In this document: piece after piece, positions 54,802 through 63,796 of the stretch
Layout: each line of letters opens with the position of its first letter
How positions within the stretch are numbered: the first letter of the stretch is position 1
Origin: Acidobacteriota bacterium
Lineage (GTDB): Bacteria; Acidobacteriota; Terriglobia; Terriglobales; Acidobacteriaceae
Assembly: GCA_021781795.1 (NCBI GenBank)
Contig: JAJXWA010000006.1
Location: 38,105 to 102,104 of the forward strand
Reading direction: 5' to 3'
Length of the DNA: 64,000 nucleotides
Notes under the pieces: model-generated
The model's database searches: none
The model's input: the letters and a program-made list of their open reading frames with translations, nothing else
Told to the model about the DNA's origin: nothing
Made by a program: the position numbers and the translations under genes

Positions 54802-54823
54802 TGTTGAACGCCATTATTCAACA
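54802..54823. promoter_or_regulatory. inverted repeat TGTTGAA-8-TTCAACA upstream of the receptor gene
   Basis: Perfect 7-bp arms separated by 8 bases, 27 bases further upstream than the -35 palindrome. The spacing of about one helical turn between arm centres suits a dimeric regulator. Confidence 0.4.
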
Positions 54824-55088
54824 CGTCTACTGCTTCTGAGCGTGATCGATGCCTATCGAAGATATTTTTCTGTGGATTTCGGCTACCGATTCAGCATGAC
54901 AAAGCCATATCAAAGGAAAATAAACAGCCCCCTTGCAGCAAGTGGATGTCGCTCTACCCATAAAAATAATCGCGCTCTGTTTTTCGCCGGAGCGCAAGCG
55001 ACCATCATCCTGTGAGACGGGACACTGAATCTCCAATTCCCGATTTGTTATCTAAACAGGGGATTGTCTACGCCGACGAGGTTCAGGA

Positions 55089-55712
55089 ATGCCACTGTCT
55101 GTTGAATCCATCGAAGAACTGAAGATTTCTCCATCCATGGAAGGGGTTTTGCCCGCGATTCATCATCGCTGGAGTCCTCGCGCCTTTGAAGATCGCGATG
55201 TGACTGCCGCCGATCTGGTGAAAATATTCGAGGCTGCTCGCTGGGCGCCTTCCGCCTACAACGACCAGCCATGGCGCTTTCTGATTGCGCGGCGCGGCTC
55301 ACCTACGCACCAGAAGATCGTTTCCGCGCTCATCCCTTTCAATCAGTTGTGGGCGCCCAAAGCGCCGGTGCTGATTCTTGGCGTCGCCAGAACCCGCTTC
55401 AGTCATGACAACTCTGAAAACGCCTCTGCGCTCTTCGATCTTGGCGCGGCCACGGCGCTGCTTACTGTGCAGGCTGCCGCTCTCGGGTTGGCTACGCACC
55501 AGATGGGCGGCTTTGACCATGAGGCTGCGCGCAAGGCTCTGGAGATTCCTAACGACTACCTCTTCGGCACGATTACGGCGGTAGGCTACCGCGACGCCCC
55601 TGCAACCCTTGCAACGGAGCGATTGATCGAGCACGAAGTGGCACCGCGCACGCGCAGGCCGCTCGAGGAGATCGTGCTTTCCAGCTGGGGCGTGCCTGCT
55701 CACCTCGGCTGA
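55089..55712 (+). CDS. nitroreductase family protein
   Basis: A 207-residue FMN-dependent oxidoreductase of the nitroreductase fold. It has HHRWSPRAFEDRDV, the FMN-binding AARWAPSAYNDQPWRF, and the C-terminal LGLATHQMGGFDHEAARKAL with a GYRDAP loop. Family members reduce nitro compounds, quinones or flavins with NAD(P)H. Length and motifs are normal. The natural substrate is unknown. GAGGTTCAGGA precedes the ATG, and the DUF218 gene follows 50 bases downstream. Confidence 0.9.
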   Translation: MPLSVESIEELKISPSMEGVLPAIHHRWSPRAFEDRDVTAADLVKIFEAARWAPSAYNDQPWRFLIARRGSPTHQKIVSALIPFNQLWAPKAPVLILGVARTRFSHDNSENASALFDLGAATALLTVQAAALGLATHQMGGFDHEAARKALEIPNDYLFGTITAVGYRDAPATLATERLIEHEVAPRTRRPLEEIVLSSWGVPAHLG

Positions 55713-55762
55713 CCTCGTACGCAGCGGAGGCGCGATACAGTGGAGTCTGAAGGAGTGACGGA

Positions 55763-56452
55763 TTGACTTCTGCCCGCACGCCGCGCCGCAAAGGGACCAC
55801 TCGAAGACCGCGCCATCGTCACTCCGCAGCGCGACATGATTCGCGGCAAAGGCGACGCCTAGGGTGGCTGCTCGCTTCCGCGCTCGTCTGCGGCATTGTG
55901 GGGTGGGCCGTGCTGGCACGCGCGCTTGCGCCGCTGTCCAACACCAGCCGAACCCGCTTTGACGCAATAGTCGTGCTCGGTACAAAGTCCGACTCCGATG
56001 GCAATCCAACGCCCCGTCAGCTCGCCCGCGTCAATGAGGGAGTTGCCGAGTACGAGCGTGGCGTCGCTCCGCATCTCATATTCAGCGGCGGGGCTGTAGG
56101 CAACCAGTTTGTGGAGGCCGATGGCATGGCGCGTGCAGCGGAAGCGGAAGGCATCCCGGCATCAGCCATTCTGGAAGACACTGAATCCCGCGACACGATT
56201 CACAACGCCTGCGATGTGGCGCGCCTCATGCGGGCGCGCAACTGGCGCTCCGCAGAGGTCATTTCCAGCGCGAGCCATCTGCCTCGTGCCGCGCTGGTTT
56301 TTCGCAGGCTGCCGCTCGACTGGCGCATGCACGCCGCGCCGTCAATGGAACCTGCGAACCCGGCGGACAGAGCCTTGGCCGCTTCAATAGAAACACTCAA
56401 GACTGTCTACTATCTGCTCTATTCAAGTTGGGCCGAACGCTGTACGGCCTAG
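55763..56452 (+). CDS. YdcF/SanA family (DUF218) membrane-anchored protein
   Basis: A 229-residue protein. A basic N-terminus is followed by one membrane span (about 32-54, LLASALVCGIVGWAVLARAL) and a DUF218 domain facing the periplasm: FDAIVVLGTKSDSDG, GVAPHLIFSGG, EDTESRDTIHNA and SSASHLPRAALVF. Relatives are linked to envelope integrity and vancomycin tolerance (SanA), though the chemistry is unknown. The start is TTG at 55763 with a strong AAGGAG 7 bases before. Confidence 0.85.
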   Translation: MTSARTPRRKGTTRRPRHRHSAARHDSRQRRRLGWLLASALVCGIVGWAVLARALAPLSNTSRTRFDAIVVLGTKSDSDGNPTPRQLARVNEGVAEYERGVAPHLIFSGGAVGNQFVEADGMARAAEAEGIPASAILEDTESRDTIHNACDVARLMRARNWRSAEVISSASHLPRAALVFRRLPLDWRMHAAPSMEPANPADRALAASIETLKTVYYLLYSSWAERCTA

Positions 56453-56517
56453 CGTTGCCCTTGCGCCCGCCCTCCTGCATTGTCCGCTCTCGGTCCGGTC
56501 CTGTAAGCTTGAAGGTG

Positions 56518-57237
56518 ATGCGTCTTTCCGTACGTTTTCTCTTCGCTTTTGCCGCTGCGGCTCTGCTTGGCGTGTGCGTTCTGCCCCTGGCAGGCGCGCA
56601 ATCCCGCAGCTCCTCCAGCTCCTCCACCCAGACCACCGGCACGGGCACCTACGTTGTCATTGATCCTCTTGCAAAAGTGCGCTATGACAACCGCTACGAC
56701 ATCTCGCTCGGGATGGCCTACGACCACATGAAGGCCGGTCCTACGCTGCTGCAGGGTTCGAACCTCGGCGGTCTTAATCTTGAGGGCTCCTACTGGCTGA
56801 CCAAGCGCTGGGGCGCGGAAGGCACGGCGCGCTATTACCTTGGCACCAGCGGCGCTGCGCCGAATCCCTACTCAATCCAGGGACCCTTTGTGAGCCAGAC
56901 CTTTTTCGGGGCCGGCCCGGAGTGGCTGGGACCGCACAACAAGCACGGTGACCTCATCGCGCATGCCATGTTCGGTGGCGTTTACGGCAAATTCGAGCAG
57001 GACCTGCGCGGGCAGCCCCCTTCGGTTGTCGATTTCTATAACGACCAGGTCGCAATGGCAGGCATCATCGGCGGTCACATCGATCTGAACCGCTCCGAGC
57101 ACTGGGTCTTCCGCATGACTCCGGATGCTGTGCTCACCCGCTACAGCATTAACTATGGAAATCGCGCCACATCGAATGATGTAAACTTTGCCCTCTCCGT
57201 CGGGGTCGAGTACAAATTCACCAAGAAGAAGCGGTAG
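56518..57237 (+). CDS. outer-membrane beta-barrel protein of unknown function
   Basis: A 239-residue protein with a signal peptide (1-27) and a short Ser/Thr-rich linker, then alternating hydrophobic/aromatic strands typical of a small barrel (RYDISLGMAYDHMKAG; GVEYKFTKKKR at the end). It probably forms an 8-stranded barrel of the OmpA/Opa type without the OmpA domain. An in-frame extension upstream is unlikely, as GAAGG sits just before the ATG at 56518. No function can be assigned. Confidence 0.75.
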   Translation: MRLSVRFLFAFAAAALLGVCVLPLAGAQSRSSSSSSTQTTGTGTYVVIDPLAKVRYDNRYDISLGMAYDHMKAGPTLLQGSNLGGLNLEGSYWLTKRWGAEGTARYYLGTSGAAPNPYSIQGPFVSQTFFGAGPEWLGPHNKHGDLIAHAMFGGVYGKFEQDLRGQPPSVVDFYNDQVAMAGIIGGHIDLNRSEHWVFRMTPDAVLTRYSINYGNRATSNDVNFALSVGVEYKFTKKKR

Positions 57238-57276
57238 CTCTGCTGTCAGGCTAAGACGCCTGCCTCTCACCAGCCC

Positions 57277-57318
57277 AGCCGAAGCCTGTGATGTGTCCAC
57301 TCCATCCAGCCTTCGGCT
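57277..57318 (+). terminator. possible terminator hairpin after the outer-membrane protein gene
   Basis: AGCCGAAG (57277-57284) pairs with CTTCGGCT (57311-57318), followed by TTGCTGTTT. The 26-base loop is long and the T-run weak. Confidence 0.3.
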
Positions 57319-57516
57319 TTGCTGTTTGCGACCGATTCGAGTCCGCTCGACCTTCCACGCAGCAGGGCGCAAGTCTTTACGTTCGTGTGGTATTCTCGCC
57401 CGTTCAGTGATGCCTGTGGAAAAGTGTCACTGGAGAAAATCCTGTACCGGATAGCGGCACAAGGTCAGTGCGTGTTCCGCAAATTCGGAAGAGGAACCCA
57501 TAAGAGGTATGGGCAC

Positions 57517-58776
57517 ATGGAAATGAGGGACACCCTGGGAGTGCTGCTTGCGGGAGGCGCCGGAGAACGGCTCTTCCCGCTGACCCGCGATCGCGCCAAG
57601 CCGGCCGTGCCATTTGGCGGCCACTATCGAATCATCGACATCACGCTCTCCAACTGCATCAACTCCGGCCTTCGCCAGGTCTACGTTATGACCCAGTACA
57701 AGGCCCTCTCGCTCAACCGTCATATTCGCGAAGGATGGACGGCCATTGTGGCTACCGAGCTCGGCGAGTTTTTTGAGATGTTGCCGCCGATGCAGCGCAC
57801 CGGCGCCAACTGGTACATGGGCACCGCCGACGCTGTCTACCAGAACATTTACTCCATCGGCAGCGAGCAGCCGAAGTACATCATCATTCTGTCCGGCGAC
57901 CACATCTACAAGATGAATTACGCTCGTATGCTCGAGCACCACAAAGAGACCAAGGCGGAGGTTACGCTGGCCACGCTGCCGATTGCGCCCGATGAGGTTT
58001 CGCGCTTCGGCGTGGTTGAGGTTGGGCAGACCGGCGAGGTCATCGGCTTTCAGGAGAAGCCGGCAACCACCAGCTTTCGTTCCCCGTTTAACCCGAATGC
58101 GGTCGATGCCTCCATGGGCATCTACATCTTCAACACAGATGTGCTCCTCAAGGCTCTCATCTCCGATGCCGAAGATCCCACCTCGAAGCACGACTTTGGC
58201 CACAACATTCTGCCGAACCTGCTCGGCAAAAAGAAGATGGTCGCCTACAGCTTTGTGGATGAAAACAAACAGGAGGCGCTCTACTGGCGTGACGTCGGCA
58301 CGCTCGACTCCTACTACGAGGCCAATCTCGACCTGTGCTCCGTCTCGCCGGTCTTCAACCTCTACGACAAGAGCTGGCCCATCCGCACCCGCGTGAGGCA
58401 GTATCCGCCGGCGAAGTTTGTCTTTGGCGAGCCGGGCCGTACCGGCATGGCGGTCAACTCAGTCATCACCGCCGGCGTCATCATCTCCGGCGCGTCCATC
58501 TCCAACTCTGTTCTCTCACAGGATGTGCGCGTGAACTCCTACTCCGATGTGGACTCGAGCATCATCTTCTCGCACGTCAACATCGGCCGCCACTGCCGTA
58601 TTCGCCGCGCGATCATTGACCGCGATGTGCATATTCCCGAAGGCACCGTCATCGGCTACGACCCGGTTGAGGATAAGCGCCGCTACTTCGTCACGCCCTC
58701 GGGCCTCACCATCGTCACGCGCGATGCCTCCTTGTTTGAGAATCCGGTCGACCCGGACTTCATGACGACAAACTAA
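57517..58776 (+). CDS. glgC: glucose-1-phosphate adenylyltransferase
   Basis: Makes ADP-glucose from glucose 1-phosphate and ATP, the committed step of bacterial glycogen synthesis. The 419-residue product starts MRDTLGVLLAGGAGERLFPLT, has KPAVPFGGHYRIID, LSGDHIYKMNYARML and YWRDVGTLDSYYEANLDL, and ends in a left-handed helix. The start at 57517 has GAGGT 9 bases before; an ATG two codons later would be equally acceptable. The GH57 protein may act on the glucan made. Confidence 0.96.
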   Translation: MEMRDTLGVLLAGGAGERLFPLTRDRAKPAVPFGGHYRIIDITLSNCINSGLRQVYVMTQYKALSLNRHIREGWTAIVATELGEFFEMLPPMQRTGANWYMGTADAVYQNIYSIGSEQPKYIIILSGDHIYKMNYARMLEHHKETKAEVTLATLPIAPDEVSRFGVVEVGQTGEVIGFQEKPATTSFRSPFNPNAVDASMGIYIFNTDVLLKALISDAEDPTSKHDFGHNILPNLLGKKKMVAYSFVDENKQEALYWRDVGTLDSYYEANLDLCSVSPVFNLYDKSWPIRTRVRQYPPAKFVFGEPGRTGMAVNSVITAGVIISGASISNSVLSQDVRVNSYSDVDSSIIFSHVNIGRHCRIRRAIIDRDVHIPEGTVIGYDPVEDKRRYFVTPSGLTIVTRDASLFENPVDPDFMTTN

Positions 58777-58838
58777 TCCGAGTGAGGCGCTGAAGGCGGT
58801 TTTTCCAGCGCCTATAGGCCAATTCCTGCGTTTTTTGC

Positions 58839-58872
58839 ATGCGGTTTCTTCTTCATGAAGAAGAAACCGCAT
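58839..58872. terminator. bidirectional terminator after glgC and the sugar porter gene
   Basis: A perfect 16-bp inverted repeat (ATGCGGTTTCTTCTTC and GAAGAAGAAACCGCAT) with a 2-base centre. TTTTTT precedes it, so it is suited to stop the sugar porter transcript on the minus strand, and a weaker TTGC follows for glgC. Confidence 0.85.
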
Positions 58873-58951
58873 TTGCATTCCAGCCTTGGGAATCCATGAA
58901 CCGGGAACCACTGCTTGCAGTGCGCCGCTGCACTTCGCGACGACAGCCTTT

Positions 58952-60265
58952 TCATCTCGTCCGAGGCGCCAGCTCACTTCCCTTCACCGCGAACACAGCA
59001 ACCACGATATAGCAGCAGAGCACCACGACCATCGCCTGCGCCATGCTGTGCGTCGCCTGAAAGACCAGTCCCATCACCGGCGTAAAGACTGCGCCGCCAA
59101 TAATCGCCATCACCAGCAAGGACGCGCCTCCCTTGGTATTCGGACCAAGCCCGTGCAAGCCCAGCGCAAAGATAGTGGGGAACATGAGCGACATGAAGAA
59201 ACTGGTCAGGAAGATCGACCACATTCCTACCCAGCCGGGCAGAAGGATGGCCACAGTGACCAGCACAAGATTCGCGCCGGCAAAGAGAGCCATCAGGCGG
59301 TTCGCGGGCACGCGCTTCATCCAGTAGCTTGAACCGAAGCGGCCCACGCCAAACCCAGCCAGCGTGCCGGTAAGCAGATAGCCTGCCGTCTTCTCCGGCA
59401 GGTGCGTGTAGTCCTGCACATACTGGATGAAGTAGCTCCACGTACCCACTTGCGCGCCCACGTAGCAGAACTGCGCGAAGACGGCGAAGAGAAAATGCGG
59501 ATAGCGCAGCAGCTCGCGGTAGCTACCCTGGGACCCACTTGACTCTCTGCCGCTCTGCGCGCCCGCAACGGGCGGAAACGGCGTGCGCAGGATGAACAGA
59601 GCCCAGACCAGCACCACCGCGCCGAGCACCAGATACGGCGCAATCACGCGCATCGTCTCATGCTGCAGGTATGCATCATAGGTGCCGGCCAGCTTCATCT
59701 GTGCAATCTGCGGAGCCTTCAGCTCCACACCGGAAAAGATGAACAGCGTGCCGATCAAAACACCGCTGATGGCGCCGAGCGGATTGAATGCCTGCGAGAA
59801 GTTCAGCCGCCGCACCGCGCTCTCAGGACTGCCAAGCTGGGCGATCAGGGGGTTCGCGCCAGTCTCCAGAAAGCCAAGCCCGCTCGCGATCACAAACAGT
59901 GCCACCAGAAACAGCGTGTAGCTGCGCGCCAGAGCTGCAGGCCAAAAACAAAGCGTGCCCGCGCTATAGAGCAGCAGGCCGGTCACCAGGCCCGTCTTGT
60001 ATCCAAACCGGCGCATCACCATCGCCGCCGGAACAGAAAACACGAAGTACCCCGTGTAGAACGCCGACTGCACCAGGCCCGCCTGCAGGCGCGTAATCTC
60101 AAACGACTTCATGAACTGCCGGATCAGAACGTCGTTGAGGTTATTAGGGATGCCCCAAAGAAAGAACAGGCCCGTCACCAGGAAAAAGGCTGTTGCACTT
60201 CCCGGCGGGACGAGCGGGCTGTTGGAATGCTCACCGGCTTCAGCCGGTAGCGTAGCGAAGGCCAT
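58952..60265 (-). CDS. MFS sugar:H+ symporter, FucP type
   Basis: A 437-residue, 12-span major facilitator protein of the fucose/glucose-galactose (FHS) group. It has FFLWGIPNNLNDVLIRQF in helix 1, QSAFYTGYFVFSVPAA and GFLETGANPLIAQLGSP in the N half, and the DYTHLPEKTAGYLL loop. Its sugar could be L-fucose, xylose, or glucose/galactose; in Acidobacteria FHS porters sit beside glycosidases. AGGAG precedes the ATG at 60265. The GH8 gene is 80 bases upstream on the same strand, so they probably act together. Confidence 0.88.
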   Translation of the reverse strand: MAFATLPAEAGEHSNSPLVPPGSATAFFLVTGLFFLWGIPNNLNDVLIRQFMKSFEITRLQAGLVQSAFYTGYFVFSVPAAMVMRRFGYKTGLVTGLLLYSAGTLCFWPAALARSYTLFLVALFVIASGLGFLETGANPLIAQLGSPESAVRRLNFSQAFNPLGAISGVLIGTLFIFSGVELKAPQIAQMKLAGTYDAYLQHETMRVIAPYLVLGAVVLVWALFILRTPFPPVAGAQSGRESSGSQGSYRELLRYPHFLFAVFAQFCYVGAQVGTWSYFIQYVQDYTHLPEKTAGYLLTGTLAGFGVGRFGSSYWMKRVPANRLMALFAGANLVLVTVAILLPGWVGMWSIFLTSFFMSLMFPTIFALGLHGLGPNTKGGASLLVMAIIGGAVFTPVMGLVFQATHSMAQAMVVVLCCYIVVAVFAVKGSELAPRTR

Positions 60266-60345
60266 CCATTCACTCCTGATCTGGCCCCGAAGGCCATTTC
60301 AGCGTCATCATACCTGCGCGGATGAGCGTTTGGCTGCTGCGCCGT

Positions 60346-61659
60346 CTATCTTGGGTTCCAGATGCGGAACTCGCCGCCGAGATGCATCAGGCTCATGAGG
60401 TAGAGAAGGCCGTCGTAGTAGCGATTTTGCCCCGACGGAGTCGGCGTGTTCCACAGCGCCTCGGTGAAGCGCCGTGCCCGCATGGCATCTGTCGCAGCCA
60501 ACCCCGCCACCGCATTCGTGCCCACCAGTCCGGCCGGGTGATCCTCATGCGTCAGCCCCGGCGTCGCACCTTTGTCTTTGCCGTCGAGCGTGTAGACAGG
60601 GCCATAGTTGTCGATGCCCTGCTTCGCAAAGAAGCTTTGAATGCGGTCGCTCAACTCCTGCTCCGCGGGCGCCTTGTGCCACCACGACCAGTCCACGCTC
60701 CAGTTGCTGGCGACGCGCCATGCATCGTATCCAAATTCGTCCGACTGCGGAAAACGGTTCGCATGCGGCGTGCCGTCAAAGTTCGCATAGCTCGGCGCAA
60801 GGCCTGTCACTGGATTCGCCGTCTTCACAAAAAACTCCCGGCTCACCTCAGCTGCGCGCGCCCAGAAGGCGCGATCCTCCTTCGGTCCCCAGCGCGCCCA
60901 CAGCTCATAGAATGCGGGCAGGTGATACGAGGGATCGGTGAACGGATCGGGCATCACCTCCGGGACAAACAGGATCATCGGCGGATCGGTGTGCATCATC
61001 GGCCCCACCGTGTGCGGTCCATACTTGCCAGGCGCAGAGATTGGCTGCCGGTGGACCATCGCCCGCAGCAGCTTGTCCGCCTCTGCGTGGTAGTTGTAGA
61101 TCCCCTTGCCGTCGCCCCAGCGATTCGACGCAAACAGCAGCGCCATTGCGAAGTACGACTCCCCATCCGGCGCTGCCCCCTCCGAGTTATGCGTGCCGTC
61201 GGTCTTACAGGACCAGGCGAAGAACTCATAACTCGGCGCCTTGGGGTCGCTGATGTACATGTAGGTCATCGCCCAGTTCCAGATGGCGTCGAACTCTGCC
61301 TTCTTGTCGAGTTGCACGGCGATCATCATGCCGTACGACATGCCTTCGGTCCGCACATCGTGATTGGCCCAGTCGGTCACATATACCAGTGGGCCATTCG
61401 CGTTGCTGCCGGCAGCAAAGGCGATGGCCTGCGTTTGCGGATCGCCGTGGAAAAGTTGCTGATAGGCGGCGTCGATCTTCGCGTGAATCTCGGACTCAGT
61501 GTGGCCATCGGCGACAAATAGATTCGGATAGCGGCCTGTTCCATAAGCCCCAGCGCCGTCCTGCCCCGTCTTCTCGGCGCTTGCGGGGACGAAGCAGCCC
61601 ATCGCCAGCGAGACAAGGAGCAGACTGGTAAATGAACGGAATTGGCGCAAGGATCGCAT
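60346..61659 (-). CDS. glycoside hydrolase family 8, exported (xylanase, exo-oligoxylanase or endoglucanase)
   Basis: A 437-residue secreted enzyme. The signal peptide (1-28) is followed by the GH8 (alpha/alpha)6 barrel: DVRTEGMSYGMMIAV holds the catalytic acid Glu (in the RTEGMSYGM segment), and ASNRWGDG and YYDGLLYLMSL are typical. GH8 acts on xylan, cellulose or chitosan; this type resembles reducing-end xylose-releasing exo-oligoxylanase. GGGAGAG lies before the start at 61659. A LacI-type operator-like site lies in its leader. Confidence 0.9.
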   Translation of the reverse strand: MRSLRQFRSFTSLLLVSLAMGCFVPASAEKTGQDGAGAYGTGRYPNLFVADGHTESEIHAKIDAAYQQLFHGDPQTQAIAFAAGSNANGPLVYVTDWANHDVRTEGMSYGMMIAVQLDKKAEFDAIWNWAMTYMYISDPKAPSYEFFAWSCKTDGTHNSEGAAPDGESYFAMALLFASNRWGDGKGIYNYHAEADKLLRAMVHRQPISAPGKYGPHTVGPMMHTDPPMILFVPEVMPDPFTDPSYHLPAFYELWARWGPKEDRAFWARAAEVSREFFVKTANPVTGLAPSYANFDGTPHANRFPQSDEFGYDAWRVASNWSVDWSWWHKAPAEQELSDRIQSFFAKQGIDNYGPVYTLDGKDKGATPGLTHEDHPAGLVGTNAVAGLAATDAMRARRFTEALWNTPTPSGQNRYYDGLLYLMSLMHLGGEFRIWNPR

Positions 61660-61680
61660 GGCACTCTCCCAGGCAACACA

Positions 61681-61696
61681 ACTGAAGCGATTTACT
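61681..61696. promoter_or_regulatory. LacI-type operator-like palindrome upstream of the GH8 gene
   Basis: On the plus strand ACTGAAGCGATTTACT contains the core AAGCGATT, which fits the AAnCGnTT pattern of LacI-family operators. It lies 22 bases before the GH8 start, at about +6 to +21 of the predicted transcript, the same place as the araB site. Confidence 0.45.
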
Positions 61697-61707
61697 CGAC
61701 GCTCAGC

Positions 61708-61737
61708 AGTATCGCCCAGTTTCCCAGCCACACGCAA
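61708..61737 (-). promoter_or_regulatory. candidate promoter of the GH8 gene
   Basis: Minus strand TTGCGT (61732-61737), 18-base spacer, GATACT (61708-61713). Predicted transcription start near 61701. Confidence 0.45.
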
Positions 61738-61761
61738 ATCTCAGTCGCCATGTGGGGCTTG

Positions 61762-62589
61762 CTATGAGTGCCGGTGCAGCACGTGTCTCGCGATATCCGG
61801 CCAGAACTCGCGGAAGACGTTGGTCAAGGCATCGCGCCCAACCGCATAGCCGAACTTTTCCGTCAGATCGACTGTGGTGTCGTCGCCTTCCGGATAATAG
61901 GTGGTCGATACCGCCTGCGCCGCAGCCCGGCCCACTAGCTCTGCCCCGTTGAACGTGTTGTGTCCTTGATAATTCGGCGTGATGATCACGCGCGACGCGG
62001 CGTAGATAGCTCGATTTAATTTCTTCCCATGTCCCATGGCATAGTAGCGCTCGTCTTCGTGCAGCACGCTGGGCAGCGCCCACATCACCATATAGTTGCC
62101 GTCCGTCTTGTCCAGAAAACCGCGCCAGGTATAGGCCCACAACCCCTCGGGCCCCTTACCAAGATCCGGATGCGAGTCCGTCCCCTTGGCGAGCAGAGAG
62201 GTAAGCCCTACGAACAGAAAAGATGAATAATCAAAGCTGTTCTGGGTCGCCATCATAAAGGCCTGCTTTGACGAAGGCGGGGCTGGCCGCACCCCGGCGC
62301 TCACCGCCCTGTAATTCGGCATAAAGCCGAGAATGCGCTTCGGCTGCTGCTGGCCCGCGAGTGGGGCGTTGGGCTCGGCCCGCTGTGTGGGCGCATCCGG
62401 GAGAGTTGCGCTTTGTTTCTGCGCGGGCGCTGTCTGTTCCGGCGTCTGCGCGGCGGTCGCCCCGTGCGCATCGACGGCTGGAATCGGCGTTTCCTGCGTC
62501 TGCGCTGGAGTTGCAGGCGCATTGCCCTGCTGCGCGCCAGCCGCCATGGAAAGTGAGAGAAGCAAAAGCGATAGAAAATGAGAGCGCAA
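61762..62589 (-). CDS. secreted protein of unknown function, paralogue A
   Basis: A 275-residue protein with a signal peptide (1-19) and a Pro/Ala/Gln/Thr-rich linker to about residue 85. The compact C-terminal domain has DERYYAMGHG, a YYPEGDD segment and the ending FREFWPDIARHVLHRHS. The same motifs are in the gene at 62842-63690, so the two are paralogues. A SATLPDAP motif also occurs in both. I do not recognise a characterised family. It lies upstream of the GH8 gene on the same strand. Confidence 0.75.
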   Translation of the reverse strand: MRSHFLSLLLLSLSMAAGAQQGNAPATPAQTQETPIPAVDAHGATAAQTPEQTAPAQKQSATLPDAPTQRAEPNAPLAGQQQPKRILGFMPNYRAVSAGVRPAPPSSKQAFMMATQNSFDYSSFLFVGLTSLLAKGTDSHPDLGKGPEGLWAYTWRGFLDKTDGNYMVMWALPSVLHEDERYYAMGHGKKLNRAIYAASRVIITPNYQGHNTFNGAELVGRAAAQAVSTTYYPEGDDTTVDLTEKFGYAVGRDALTNVFREFWPDIARHVLHRHS

Positions 62590-62841
62590 AAATCCTCCAT
62601 CAACCCCGCCGCTCCGCGTTCAAAACCGAGCCGCGTGGGGCAAAGCCATAATCCTCAGGATACCCGCCGTGTCCGCCACTGCGTCTCATCGGGGCACAAG
62701 TCGCGCCTTTTATGCAGCAAGGTCTGTATGCCCGATGGAATCGCTCTTTCCTCCATTAGACGAAAGAGGCGGCCTGTGGATGCAGACTCGGCGCCAAAAG
62801 CGATGAAGTGGCGAATCTGTCTGCGCAATACCTTCCGGTGA

Positions 62842-63690
62842 TCATCGCGCAGCAGCGCCGGCAGCGCCCATGGCGTCCAGCCCGTGTGTCGGGTCGCGGT
62901 GAAGCAGCCTGCGCGAAAGGTCGGGCCAGAACTCCTGAAAGATGGCTCCCCCTGTGCCCTCGGCAGTCACAATCATCCCGTTTCCGATGGTCAGTCCGAT
63001 GCCGCTGTCGGCGGCCGGATAATAGAGGTTCGACAACGCCCCCGAAGTGATGTTGCCCAGCAGGTTGGAATAGTTCGGCTCCCACCTGCCTGAGTTGTCG
63101 TGCTTGCAGATGACGGTTGTCGCCATGGCATACAGCAGCCTGCGCCGCATGGAGCCGTGGCCCATGCGAAAGTAGCGCGGGTCCTGGCGGAACAATGCAG
63201 GAAAGATGCCGTTGCCCAGCACTGTCCCGTCGAATACATCCAGGTATTTAACGCCCACCCGCTCGCCGTAGCCTGATACGCCCCACGGAAAGCCGGCGTC
63301 GGAGTCCGCTGCCTCGCCATAGCCCGCCACTAAGGCAGCGACGACCACATTCGCCGGATCCACTGCCGCACGCAAGGCAAGGCGCATCTTCTGGCCCGCA
63401 GTGAGTGAGACAGCATCGGCGCGATACGATGTGTTGAAGTTCTGCACCAAGCCGAACAGTCGCTGTTTTTCCTGTTCCCGGATCTGCTCTTCGGCCTTGG
63501 TGTGCTGCTCCGCCTGTGGCGAATTTCCGGTGCTTTGGCCTGCACTCGCTGCCGCCGGAGCATCGGGCAGCACAGCTTGGTCCGGCTTCGCCATGGCGGG
63601 CGAAGCACCTTGCGCCGCGCGGGCGATTGCAGCACAGCTTATCCAAGCCGCCGCCAGCAGCACCCACACATATCCCCTGCCATTTCGCAA
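62842..63690 (-). CDS. secreted protein of unknown function, paralogue B
   Basis: A 282-residue protein with a signal peptide (about 1-25), the LPDAP motif and a charged linker (KAEEQIREQEKQR), then a domain with DPRYFRMGHGSMRRR, LYYPAADSG and the ending FQEFWPDLSRRLLHRDPTHG. These match paralogue A. The start is TTG at 63690, with AAGG 9 bases upstream; an internal GTG (residue 8) has AGGGG upstream. No ATG is in frame nearby. The end of a group II intron lies 185 bases upstream. Confidence 0.75.
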   Translation of the reverse strand: MRNGRGYVWVLLAAAWISCAAIARAAQGASPAMAKPDQAVLPDAPAAASAGQSTGNSPQAEQHTKAEEQIREQEKQRLFGLVQNFNTSYRADAVSLTAGQKMRLALRAAVDPANVVVAALVAGYGEAADSDAGFPWGVSGYGERVGVKYLDVFDGTVLGNGIFPALFRQDPRYFRMGHGSMRRRLLYAMATTVICKHDNSGRWEPNYSNLLGNITSGALSNLYYPAADSGIGLTIGNGMIVTAEGTGGAIFQEFWPDLSRRLLHRDPTHGLDAMGAAGAAAR

Positions 63691-63796
63691 TCTGCCAACC
63701 TTTGTGGTTCAGCTCTGTGTGAGATTGCCCGGCCCGTCCCACCCGGCCTCGGAACATAGCCTTCATCGGGCACGCTTCTGCTTCTACTTTTAGACA

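Larger units (their letters stand above)
54718..55088. other. divergent intergenic region, 371 bp, AT-rich
   Basis: Separates the Oar-like receptor (minus) from the nitroreductase (plus). It is markedly richer in A and T than the flanking genes. It holds the palindromes listed separately and the nitroreductase promoter. No gene was found. Confidence 0.6.
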
